The notes under the pieces: model-generated
The model's input: only the letters and a program-made list of their open reading frames with translations
Database searches by the model: none
What the model was told of the DNA's origin: nothing
Part shown: piece by piece, positions 1 through 4,799 of the stretch
Layout: the number at the start of each line of letters is the position of its first letter
Position numbering within the stretch: position 1 is the stretch's first letter
Translations under genes and position numbers: made by a program
DNA from: a virus
DNA: 21,558 nt
Strand: one strand, 5' to 3'
Virus record (IMG/VR): IMGVR_UViG_3300033145_000141
Span: 1 to 21,558 of that record

Positions 1-1
1 A

Positions 2-106
2 GTTTGGAATACTGGTAGTATGCTCTATTTTGAAGCTGATGGACATGAAGCCGAAGAGTGCGAAAGATATACCCGTAAATTCTGGAAATTCTGGAGGCCG
101 AAATGA
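2..106 (+). CDS. C-terminal end of an unknown phage protein (cut by window edge)
   Basis: An open frame runs in from the left edge and stops at TGA 104-106. It encodes a 34-residue tail rich in aromatic and charged residues (ends RKFWKFWRPK). Its stop overlaps the start of the next gene in an ATGA arrangement, so the two are probably co-transcribed and translationally coupled. Too little is present to name a family. Confidence 0.55.
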   Translation, partial: VWNTGSMLYFEADGHEAEECERYTRKFWKFWRPK

Positions 107-555
107 GATATAGTCTTACAAAACATTTTAAATATAAATTAGAAGCTCGGTATGTCGTAAAGACTTCAATCACGGGGTATAGCTTTAGGACAAAATATAT
201 TAGTATGTTTCCTGATGGCAGATTTTCTATCCATGAATCGTACTCGTGGGATGGTTCGAGTGTACCATTTAAGAAGATGTTCAGGATAATAACTTTGGGT
301 TGGTACGATGCTGATAAATACTGTAAAGAGGCAAGCCTTGTTCACGATGCACTCTGCCAGACGATGCGAGAGGGAGTAATAAGTAGAAGTCTCAAACCTT
401 ACGCTGATGGACTTTATTACGAGATGTGTATCGCCAGTGGTATGAGCGAGCGACAAGCCGCAAGGAGATACAAGGCACTCCGTAAGTTCGGCGATGTCGG
501 TATCAGGCCGGAAGATAATCCGAGGAATACAGTTTATACGACACAAAGTCTTTGA
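103..555 (+). CDS. DUF1353 family phage protein
   Basis: This 150-residue protein has the marks of DUF1353: an N-terminal beta-rich part ending in SWDGSSVP (residues about 48-55), then a helical part with the conserved ASLVHDALC stretch (about 77-85) and a C-terminal segment with an Asp (ADGLYYE) followed by ARRYKALRKFGD. DUF1353 proteins are common in tailed phages and prophages; their biochemical role is not established, to my knowledge, though they often sit close to lysis or tail genes. The start is well supported by GGAGG five bases before ATG 103. It is the last gene of a rightward unit and is followed by a strong hairpin terminator. The family call rests on remembered motifs rather than a search. 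Confidence 0.7.
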   Translation: MRYSLTKHFKYKLEARYVVKTSITGYSFRTKYISMFPDGRFSIHESYSWDGSSVPFKKMFRIITLGWYDADKYCKEASLVHDALCQTMREGVISRSLKPYADGLYYEMCIASGMSERQAARRYKALRKFGDVGIRPEDNPRNTVYTTQSL

Positions 556-591
556 AGGGTAAATAAGTTGTGGAGATGCCGGTAAATAGAA

Positions 592-627
592 AAGGAGGGT
601 ACAAAACGTGCCCCCCTCCTTATTTTA
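592..627. terminator. Bidirectional rho-independent terminator between convergent operons
   Basis: An 8-bp perfect stem AAGGAGGG (592-599) / CCCTCCTT (614-621) is followed by a T-rich tract on the plus strand (TTATTTTA). It is preceded by an A-rich tract that gives a T-rich tract on the minus strand. It lies between the rightward DUF1353 gene and the end of the leftward operon, as expected for a shared terminator. Confidence 0.75.
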
Positions 628-632
628 GAGAC

Positions 633-821
633 TCAAATGTTGTGCACCATTTTATCAAAGCAAGCATTACAAAAATCTATTGCGTACCTATTCGCTAGTT
701 CTCTCGATACAGGTCTTTGAAATTTAGCTGTAAGTTTAACGGCCATTGTTTCAACTTTGTCAACGTATGCTTCGCCGAGATATATAACTTGTCTGGACGA
801 TTTTACTTTTTCTTTTGCCAT
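633..821 (-). CDS. Small hypothetical protein, last gene of leftward operon
   Basis: This 62-residue basic protein (starts MAKEKVKSSRQVIYLGEAYV) has a mixed N-terminus and a likely amphipathic helical C-terminus with two Cys (FCNACFDK). The opening 'SSRQVIYLGEAYVDKVETMAVKL' could be a short beta strand followed by a helix, as in ribbon-helix-helix repressors, but this is only an impression. AAGGA lies six bases before the ATG, inside the end of the upstream gene, two bases away, so the pair is probably translated together. No family recognised. Confidence 0.6.
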   Translation of the reverse strand: MAKEKVKSSRQVIYLGEAYVDKVETMAVKLTAKFQRPVSRELANRYAIDFCNACFDKMVHNI

Positions 822-823
822 TT

Positions 824-1045
824 TTAATCCTTAAAATAATATTTCGCTACGGTTGCTTTGTGGTTATCTTCGCATATCACGTCTATCAATTCTGTGGTAA
901 TGTCCATACCTTCCTTGCGGAGTTTGTAAATAAATGCTCCGAGCCTGCTTGTGCAGTACGGTTTCTTGTTTGCCCTTTTTTGCGTTAAAGATTCGCCTCG
1001 CAGCAGAGCAGCTTCGATCCTGTCTTTAATAGATTTTCGTTTCAT
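824..1045 (-). CDS. Small helix-turn-helix protein (HTH_39-like)
   Basis: This protein of about 73 residues has a helical N-terminus (IKDRIEAALLRGESLT) followed by a block resembling the HTH_39 phage family: YCTSRLGAFIYKLRKEGMDI (about residues 30-49 from the chosen start), where the family typically shows 'C.RL.aRI..LR..G..I.t'. Members are small phage DNA-binding-like proteins, often in early or accessory regions. I chose the second ATG (1045) because an AAGAGA element lies seven bases before it; the ATG at 1051 sits too close to that element. A 130-bp gap separates it from the upstream leftward gene, so it may also have its own promoter. Regulatory function is inferred. Confidence 0.6.
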   Translation of the reverse strand: MKRKSIKDRIEAALLRGESLTQKRANKKPYCTSRLGAFIYKLRKEGMDITTELIDVICEDNHKATVAKYYFKD

Positions 1046-1183
1046 AATCATATCTCTTGAATTAAGTTACTATAGAACTCATACACCATATACTAATTAT
1101 TGGATTTTGTTGTTACGAAAAACCGCCAAAACCGTTGACCACAGAGGAAAGAAGGATGGTTTTTGTCTAATAAATCGCATATT

Positions 1184-1366
1184 TTAAGAGAACCGTTTTG
1201 CTTCTGGCGTGTTTTCTGTAATAAATTGTCTTGTGGCTTTTGTGGATACTGACTGAAATAAGTGCAAATCAATCCAGGCAAGCTCAGTTTTTAGGCGGGC
1301 AATATTGCCCTCAAGAATTTTGATTCGCACTATGGCTTGTTTTATATTAGCATATTTACTTTCCAT
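1184..1366 (-). CDS. Small putative coiled-coil protein
   Basis: This 60-residue protein has a long predicted amphipathic helix with heptad-like spacing in the first 40 residues (IKQAIVRIKILEGNIARLKTE in two halves), suggesting a short coiled coil. AGGAG lies about nine bases before ATG 1366. An overlapping frame in another register was set aside because it has no ribosome-binding site. It belongs to the leftward operon of small genes; the 132 bases between it and the next gene hold no convincing gene. Function unknown. Confidence 0.5.
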   Translation of the reverse strand: MESKYANIKQAIVRIKILEGNIARLKTELAWIDLHLFQSVSTKATRQFITENTPEAKRFS

Positions 1367-1463
1367 TACAAGGCACTCCTAAAGGTTTTAATTTAATTGT
1401 AATACATCACAAGGTATTTTCCAAATTTTCCTACGTACCAATGTGTGTCTCTTGTAAATTTCT

Positions 1464-1919
1464 TCATTTTTCAGCCTTTGCAATAGCATCTTTGGCAGCT
1501 TGAACTTGACAATCACACTTCATATAATTTTTGTGATGAACACAAGCTGAATGATGCTCGCCCCGTGATACCCATTTGCACACTTCCAGCAAATCCGGTG
1601 CGGAGGCTATAAGGCGGGCGTTGGCTTCGGGAGTATTCAATGGCAGACCGTCTCTTGACCCTTCGCAGTTCGCAATGTGTGTTTTCATGTCCTTCTTTCT
1701 TATTAAATAGCTAAATGCTTTTTCTGCTTTTACCCATTTTCCTCTTGTAAAGCCCACAGCAACCTCTTTATTGCAGCAATCAATTTCAGTACCGCATTGC
1801 GGGCAGACTATAATAGTTTTGCTGGTGAAGTCTTTGTAATCCCAATCATCCCCAATAACACAATGACATTCTCTACAATGGTCGATACGCATCTCGATCA
1901 GTTCGTTAACAGCTTTCAT
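1464..1919 (-). CDS. Phage protein with N-terminal zinc ribbon and 'NARLIASAPDLLE' motif
   Basis: This is a 151-residue protein. The N-terminal 50 residues hold paired cysteines (CRECHC at about 15-20 and CPQCGTEIDCC at about 39-49), consistent with a treble-clef or ribbon zinc site. The middle carries EANARLIASAPDLLEVCKW (about residues 98-116), a motif very common in uncharacterised phage and prophage early-region proteins, which usually end in a helical 'AI.KAE' tail as here (AIAKAEK). Further Cys/His (CVHH, CDC) lie near the C-terminus. GAGG precedes ATG 1919 by four bases. The role is unknown; a DNA- or protein-binding accessory function is a guess from the zinc ribbon. Confidence 0.7.
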   Translation of the reverse strand: MKAVNELIEMRIDHCRECHCVIGDDWDYKDFTSKTIIVCPQCGTEIDCCNKEVAVGFTRGKWVKAEKAFSYLIRKKDMKTHIANCEGSRDGLPLNTPEANARLIASAPDLLEVCKWVSRGEHHSACVHHKNYMKCDCQVQAAKDAIAKAEK

Positions 1920-1948
1920 AATTCCTCACTTTCCGGCCTAATGGCTTA

Positions 1949-2113
1949 TTAAGCTAAATCGCTTTCGATGTATTCAGACTCAACGCATCTGTCCTTTTCG
2001 GCTTCTTCACGAGTCTCGTAATGCCTTGCGCCTTCTTTGTGTGGGGTATAAGACTTTATCGAACCGCTTGGGGCAACAAATCTGCCATCTTTGTATCGTC
2101 TTAATCTGTACAT
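1949..2113 (-). CDS. Small hypothetical protein
   Basis: This 54-residue protein starts MYRLRRYKDGRFVAPSGSIK and ends in an acidic segment rich in Glu (RHYETREEAEKDRC then ESEYIESDLA). AGAGG lies six bases before ATG 2113, giving a good start. The basic N-terminus and acidic C-terminus are the only notable features. It sits in line with the other leftward genes with short gaps. No family recognised. Confidence 0.6.
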   Translation of the reverse strand: MYRLRRYKDGRFVAPSGSIKSYTPHKEGARHYETREEAEKDRCVESEYIESDLA

Positions 2114-2122
2114 AATCAACCT

Positions 2123-2212
2123 CTACTTTCCGCCCATAGTCTCATAAAAGACTATCAGACAATATATGTTCACAATCAGCCAAAATATTAGTAGCATTAG
2201 TGGTCTATTCAT
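2123..2212 (-). CDS. Single-pass membrane peptide
   Basis: This 29-residue peptide starts MNRPLMLLIFWLIVNIY and is almost wholly one hydrophobic segment (about residues 4-24), ending in a short hydrophilic tail (ETMGGK). The chosen ATG at 2212 has AGAGG six bases upstream; an ATG two codons earlier (2218) directly abuts that element and is less likely. Its stop lies nine bases before the next leftward gene. Small membrane peptides of this kind in phages can act on host membrane functions, but nothing here shows which. Confidence 0.5.
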   Translation of the reverse strand: MNRPLMLLIFWLIVNIYCLIVFYETMGGK

Positions 2213-2334
2213 TTTCATCCTCTTTTCCGGCTTTTCGCCGAAATAAAACGATCCAGTTTTGCTTGTGCTAGCTCAAGGTCGGGGGTAGTTTAGCTAGGTG
2301 ATTTCCAAGCCAAGCCAGCCGCAACTGACCAGGG

Positions 2335-2547
2335 TTAATCTAAGTTTATTGACCGAGCAAATTCATAACCAACGCCGTTGATTTCAAGGACATAACCGGC
2401 AGCATGGTCGTTTTTAAACCATAACTCTGCGTTCCCATCACCTAAATTTTCAAGGATAACTATGGTTTTATTTGCCCGAAATCCGATAATGTGATAATCG
2501 CCGTTTTCTGCTAATGTTTCTCGTGTTTGACTACCAACAGTTTTCAT
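2335..2547 (-). CDS. Small hypothetical protein, first gene of leftward operon
   Basis: This 70-residue protein is probably beta-rich: alternating hydrophobic strands (YHIIGFRAN, KTIVILENLG, AELWFKND, GYVLEINGVGYEF). GAGGAT lies six to seven bases before ATG 2547, and a leftward promoter candidate lies about 35-65 bases upstream. As the first gene of the leftward unit it would be the most highly expressed. The roughly 120 bases after it contain a reading frame without a start (ends LDRFISAKSRKRG) that looks like a gene remnant. No family recognised. Confidence 0.55.
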   Translation of the reverse strand: MKTVGSQTRETLAENGDYHIIGFRANKTIVILENLGDGNAELWFKNDHAAGYVLEINGVGYEFARSINLD

Positions 2548-2581
2548 TTTCTATCCTCTCAATAAGGTTATCAATACAAGT

Positions 2582-2612
2582 ATAGTATCGGCACAATTAA
2601 TCACTAAGTCAA
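2582..2612 (-). promoter_or_regulatory. Leftward sigma70-type promoter candidate
   Basis: On the minus strand TTGACT (2607-2612) is followed after 19 bases by TACTAT (2582-2587). The predicted start of transcription would lie about 25-30 bases before the ATG of the first leftward gene, whose SD sequence is intact. The spacer is longer than the optimal 17 and the -10 is imperfect, so strength is uncertain. An identical AAGTCAAG octamer recurs at 2697-2704, giving a possible second -35. Confidence 0.45.
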
Positions 2613-2756
2613 GTAAAAAATAAAAAAAGATTGAAAATAGTGCCTGACGGTATCAAAAACAGCGATTCATTTGCAAAATAATTTCAAGGTATATACAAGT
2701 CAAGGGTGTGTTTCCAATTATTTGAGGACTATTTTCGCTATGTTTTGGATTAAAAC

Positions 2757-2785
2757 TTGACATAACCGGCATAATCGGTTAAAAT
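2757..2785 (+). promoter_or_regulatory. Rightward near-consensus sigma70 promoter with internal operator
   Basis: TTGACA (2757-2762), a 17-base spacer and TAAAAT (2780-2785) form an almost perfect sigma70 promoter pointing into the packaging and structural genes. The spacer contains the inverted repeat TAACCG (2763-2768), seven bases, CGGTTA (2776-2781). A dimeric repressor bound there would block polymerase directly. The likely start site is only a few bases before ATG 2799, so the first gene may be read from a nearly leaderless transcript. Confidence 0.65.
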
Positions 2786-2798
2786 ACCTGCTTTTAGA

Positions 2799-2987
2799 AT
2801 GATTAAGAATCGTCAAGAATGGGACACAAATCGGTCAATGGCCCGTAAGCCTTCTAGGAAAGGCAGTTGGTGTGATATTTGCGATATGGCTAAAGTCTTT
2901 GATGGGCAAAAATGTCCATTTTGCGGGAATAGAATAAAGCCGAGCCGCAACAAGAAGGAGCTAGATACAGCGGGCAATACTCTTTAA
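2799..2987 (+). CDS. Small zinc-ribbon protein
   Basis: This 62-residue basic protein has two CXXC pairs, CDIC (about residues 25-28) and CPFC (about 40-43), spaced as in a zinc ribbon, the second followed by GNRIKPSR. Small proteins of this type are frequent in phages and may bind nucleic acid or protein. It is the first gene after the strong rightward promoter. There is no clear SD before ATG 2799 and the predicted transcript start is only about 5-8 bases upstream, so leaderless initiation, or a start at the internal Met15, must be considered. Function unknown. Confidence 0.55.
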   Translation: MIKNRQEWDTNRSMARKPSRKGSWCDICDMAKVFDGQKCPFCGNRIKPSRNKKELDTAGNTL

Positions 2988-3087
2988 TTGCTTAAAAAGA
3001 GTGATATAGTTTTTTTTTAAACACAATGTTAGATAGATACATAACAAAGCAAGGAGTTTACTAAACACATAACATAAAAAAGGGATA

Positions 3088-3123
3088 ATGAATAATAACG
3101 GCTTAAATCGAAGACAAAAGTAA
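3088..3123 (+). CDS. 11-codon leader frame in phase with the small terminase
   Basis: ATG 3088 is preceded by AAAGGGA at a good distance and opens an 11-residue peptide (MNNNGLNRRQK) ending at TAA 3121-3123. The small terminase start ATG 3127 follows after one codon, in the same frame and without an SD of its own. It is either a leader peptide that supplies ribosomes for reinitiation, or the true N-terminus of the small terminase cut off by a nonsense codon. The sequence alone does not decide. Confidence 0.35.
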   Translation: MNNNGLNRRQK

Positions 3124-3126
3124 TAT

Positions 3127-3555
3127 ATGCCAAGCATAAAAGATAAAAGCACAGTTGAAGCAATAGCAAGGGAATATTGTTCTAATGGCCGGAGAAAATG
3201 CAAGGCTCTTGAAACAATAGGATATAGTCGAGCATACTCTATTGAGGGTGGTAGAGGTGCGGATGTTGTGTTCTCTAATGTCCGAGTCAAGGCTGAAATA
3301 GCAAGGCTGGATAGTAGTAATGCTAAAGCAGCAGAGTTCACAGTTAAAGTAGCGGGTGAGAATTACGACCGTATAATGAAAACAGCGGAAAAAGAACACC
3401 AGCTTAGCGCAGCAGTAGCTGCAAACACTGGCCATGCAAGACTTTACGGTATGGATAAGGACGCTAGCGATGACAAGCAAGCCGTTGAGCTTAGTGAGCT
3501 TAAGTACCGTGAGGCCAAGAGATTAGCACAGATACTGCTAGTGAAAGGGGCGTAA
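3127..3555 (+). CDS. terS: Terminase small subunit
   Basis: This 142-residue protein has an N-terminal DNA-binding region of small-terminase type: AIAREYCSNG, then ALETIGYS (recognition-helix region, residues about 12-37), a loop, and the highly typical VFSNVRVKAEIARLD (about 48-62) that follows the HTH in Terminase_2-like proteins. The rest is helical (oligomerisation). In phages TerS binds the packaging site and hands DNA to the large terminase, encoded downstream here. ATG 3127 has no clear SD; the frame is preceded in phase by an 11-codon leader and a TAA, so translation may depend on reinitiation. Its stop overlaps the next ATG (TAATG). Confidence 0.75.
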   Translation: MPSIKDKSTVEAIAREYCSNGRRKCKALETIGYSRAYSIEGGRGADVVFSNVRVKAEIARLDSSNAKAAEFTVKVAGENYDRIMKTAEKEHQLSAAVAANTGHARLYGMDKDASDDKQAVELSELKYREAKRLAQILLVKGA

Positions 3556-3944
3556 TGCTTACAGGACAGGCCAAGACAGCGTATCAAAAGGAATACATGC
3601 GGCAATGGCAGCGTAATAGGCGTGGGTCTAAACAAATAGATGATGGGTCTAAACAAATAGATGATGGGTCTAAACAAATAGATGATGGGTCTAAACATAA
3701 CACTGGGTCTAAACATAACACTGGGTCTAAACAATCAGATGTTAGACCTGATACACGTACTTATGCGAACGCAGTATTGTGTGAACCAGTGTCAAGCGGC
3801 TGCCGAGGTTGTAGCCAACTACAATACATACAAGGCAAGGGATTAGAGTGTCCGGTTGGCCAGTATCCAACAGCATCGACAGCAGTCTTTGAACAGCACA
3901 TCAACCCCAACCAGGACTGCGTACAAAGCTCGCCAGTCCACTGA
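3555..3944 (+). CDS. Hypothetical protein with internal tandem repeats
   Basis: This 129-residue protein starts with a basic amphipathic stretch (KTAYQKEYMRQWQRNRR, about residues 7-23), followed by three copies of GSKQIDD, two of GSKHNT and one GSKQSDV. It then has a Cys-containing C-terminal part (CEPVSSGCRGCSQ, then CPVGQY) that could bind metal. The basic opening resembles that of many small phage proteins of unknown role. AAGGGG lies four bases before the ATG, which overlaps the TAA of the small terminase. The repeat region is hydrophilic and probably disordered. Function unknown; its position between terminase genes suggests a packaging-linked or inserted accessory gene. Confidence 0.6.
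   Translation: MLTGQAKTAYQKEYMRQWQRNRRGSKQIDDGSKQIDDGSKQIDDGSKHNTGSKHNTGSKQSDVRPDTRTYANAVLCEPVSSGCRGCSQLQYIQGKGLECPVGQYPTASTAVFEQHINPNQDCVQSSPVH
3624..3743 (+). repeat. In-frame tandem repeat array (21-bp x3, 18-bp x2, plus one degenerate unit)
   Basis: Units beginning GGGTCTAAACA start at 3624, 3645 and 3666 (21 bp, identical) and at 3687 and 3705 (18 bp, identical), with a diverged 21-bp unit at 3723. All lengths are multiples of three, so copy number can change by slippage without breaking the frame. The perfect identity within each class indicates recent expansion. Confidence 0.95.
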
Positions 3945-4005
3945 ATCAAGGCAAGGGTATAGATTATGACTATAAACAATAAAGCATGCTTAAATCGAGA
4001 CACAA

Positions 4006-4036
4006 GACCCCTTAACCCCCAATGGGGGCGGGGGTC
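4006..4036. other. Strong GC-rich hairpin in a gene-free gap
   Basis: GACCCC (4006-4011) pairs with GGGGTC (4031-4036), and inside it CCCCC (4016-4020) pairs with GGGGG (4024-4028) across a three-base loop. This is very GC-rich for this genome. No T-tract follows, so it is not a standard terminator. It could be a processing or pausing element between the repeat-containing gene and the next gene. The gap 3945-4101 holds no convincing gene. Confidence 0.6.
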
Positions 4037-4101
4037 GATAGTATATAGTCTCTTCCTCAAAATATATGGATTTTAGGAATATCGGACACGGGTTATAGAT
4101 A

Positions 4102-4413
4102 ATGGAACAAATAGCGATTACTACAACCGACATGCTTATCGGAATCTTTAGGGCTGGGTGGAGCATAGACTTAGACAAGAGAATTTTCGCCTTTGACCCC
4201 GCCTCTGACGATGATGGCAGATTTATTTGGAAGGACGAAGGTTCTGGTACTTATGCTTACGTCCAGTTAGTAATACAAAAAGGTTCAAAGGCTTGGTGTT
4301 CTGGTGCGCTCATGGATTTTAATAAGGCTATTGAATTGTTTTATGTTAAATATATTGATATGAAAAATACCAATACAGGACACCAATACAGGACACAGGA
4401 GATAGAGAAATGA
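4102..4413 (+). CDS. Hypothetical protein
   Basis: This 103-residue protein starts MEQIAITTTDMLIGIFRAGW, with a central acidic stretch (FDPASDDDGRF) and a likely alpha/beta fold (IWKDEGSGTYAYVQLVIQKG). The end of the gene carries a 13-bp tandem duplication that changes the reading frame of the last residues. ATG 4102 has only a weak SD. The stop overlaps the next start (ATGA). No family recognised. It lies in the terminase region, so a link to packaging is possible but not shown. Confidence 0.55.
   Translation: MEQIAITTTDMLIGIFRAGWSIDLDKRIFAFDPASDDDGRFIWKDEGSGTYAYVQLVIQKGSKAWCSGALMDFNKAIELFYVKYIDMKNTNTGHQYRTQEIEK
4370..4395 (+). repeat. 13-bp perfect tandem duplication
   Basis: CCAATACAGGACA occurs at 4370-4382 and again at 4383-4395, with a partial third copy after it. 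Thirteen is not a multiple of three, so the duplication altered the C-terminus of the gene that contains it: with one copy the frame would stop earlier at a TAG. Confidence 0.9.
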
Positions 4414-4613
4414 ACTCTGATTTTGTGATAGAAATATCTAAAATGGGTGACAATTTAGTTAAAGAACAAAAATGGTGCAAGGGTAGTCTGTACTATGTAG
4501 AGTTTACAAATACACAGGCGAATAGTGCTTTTGCTACTTATTTAGGCGGCAATAGTCTCAAGAGTATGGTTGCTTGGATGATTAAAAAGTTTATTACAGC
4601 CGAGTTAAATTAG
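4410..4613 (+). CDS. Small hypothetical protein
   Basis: This 67-residue protein starts MNSDFVIEISKMGDNLVKEQ. It looks like a small alpha/beta protein ending in a helix (SLKSMVAWMIKKFITAEL). AGGAG lies eight bases before the ATG, and the ATG overlaps the stop of the gene before it, so the two are coupled. An AGGAG directly after its stop is not followed by a well-spaced start. No family recognised. Confidence 0.55.
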   Translation: MNSDFVIEISKMGDNLVKEQKWCKGSLYYVEFTNTQANSAFATYLGGNSLKSMVAWMIKKFITAELN

Positions 4614-4669
4614 GAGTTTTTTATCGTACTCATGTTAGTAGTGGTAATTATAGTTAGTTTTGGTGTGAT

Positions 4670-4774
4670 ATGTCTGACGAAATGACCCCTGACGATTTAG
4701 CGATAGCTGACGCTGGTTATTGGGCGAGGTTGAATAAGAAAGATACGTCTTCAGGCTGGCGAATACTCTGTTAA
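4670..4774 (+). CDS. Out-of-frame N-terminal fragment of the large terminase
   Basis: ATG 4670 opens a 34-residue frame beginning MSDEMTPDDLAIADAGYWAR and ending at TAA 4772-4774. In large terminases of the lambda gpA type, a segment like this precedes the 'Y.v.G.EYqiEPM' stretch. That stretch is found here at about 4761-4800 in the +1 frame without any start codon of its own (the frame is closed at TGA 4731). Together this suggests that the terminase N-terminus is split by a +1 shift somewhere around 4748-4760. It may be a real mutation, a programmed shift or a sequence error. The ribosome-binding site before 4670 is weak. Confidence 0.5.
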   Translation: MSDEMTPDDLAIADAGYWARLNKKDTSSGWRILC

Positions 4775-4799
4775 GGGTTTCGAGTACCAGATTGAGCCG

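Noticed and set aside
253-260. GGTTCGAG resembling a tRNA T-loop
   Set aside because: It lies within the DUF1353 gene and no acceptor or anticodon stem can be formed around it.
2220-2334. Further small leftward gene ending LDRFISAKSRKRG
   Set aside because: No start codon is present in the frame, which is closed by TAA upstream; best seen as a remnant.
2980-3018. Hairpin CTCTTT/AAAGAG followed by nine T
   Set aside because: The stem is AT-rich and the T-run begins about nine bases after it, so it does not meet the form of a rho-independent terminator.
4633-4686. 17-codon hydrophobic frame (MLVVVIIVSFGVICLTK) before the terminase
   Set aside because: The AGGAG upstream is about 16 bases away, too far for a normal start, and the frame overlaps the better-supported terminase N-terminal fragment.
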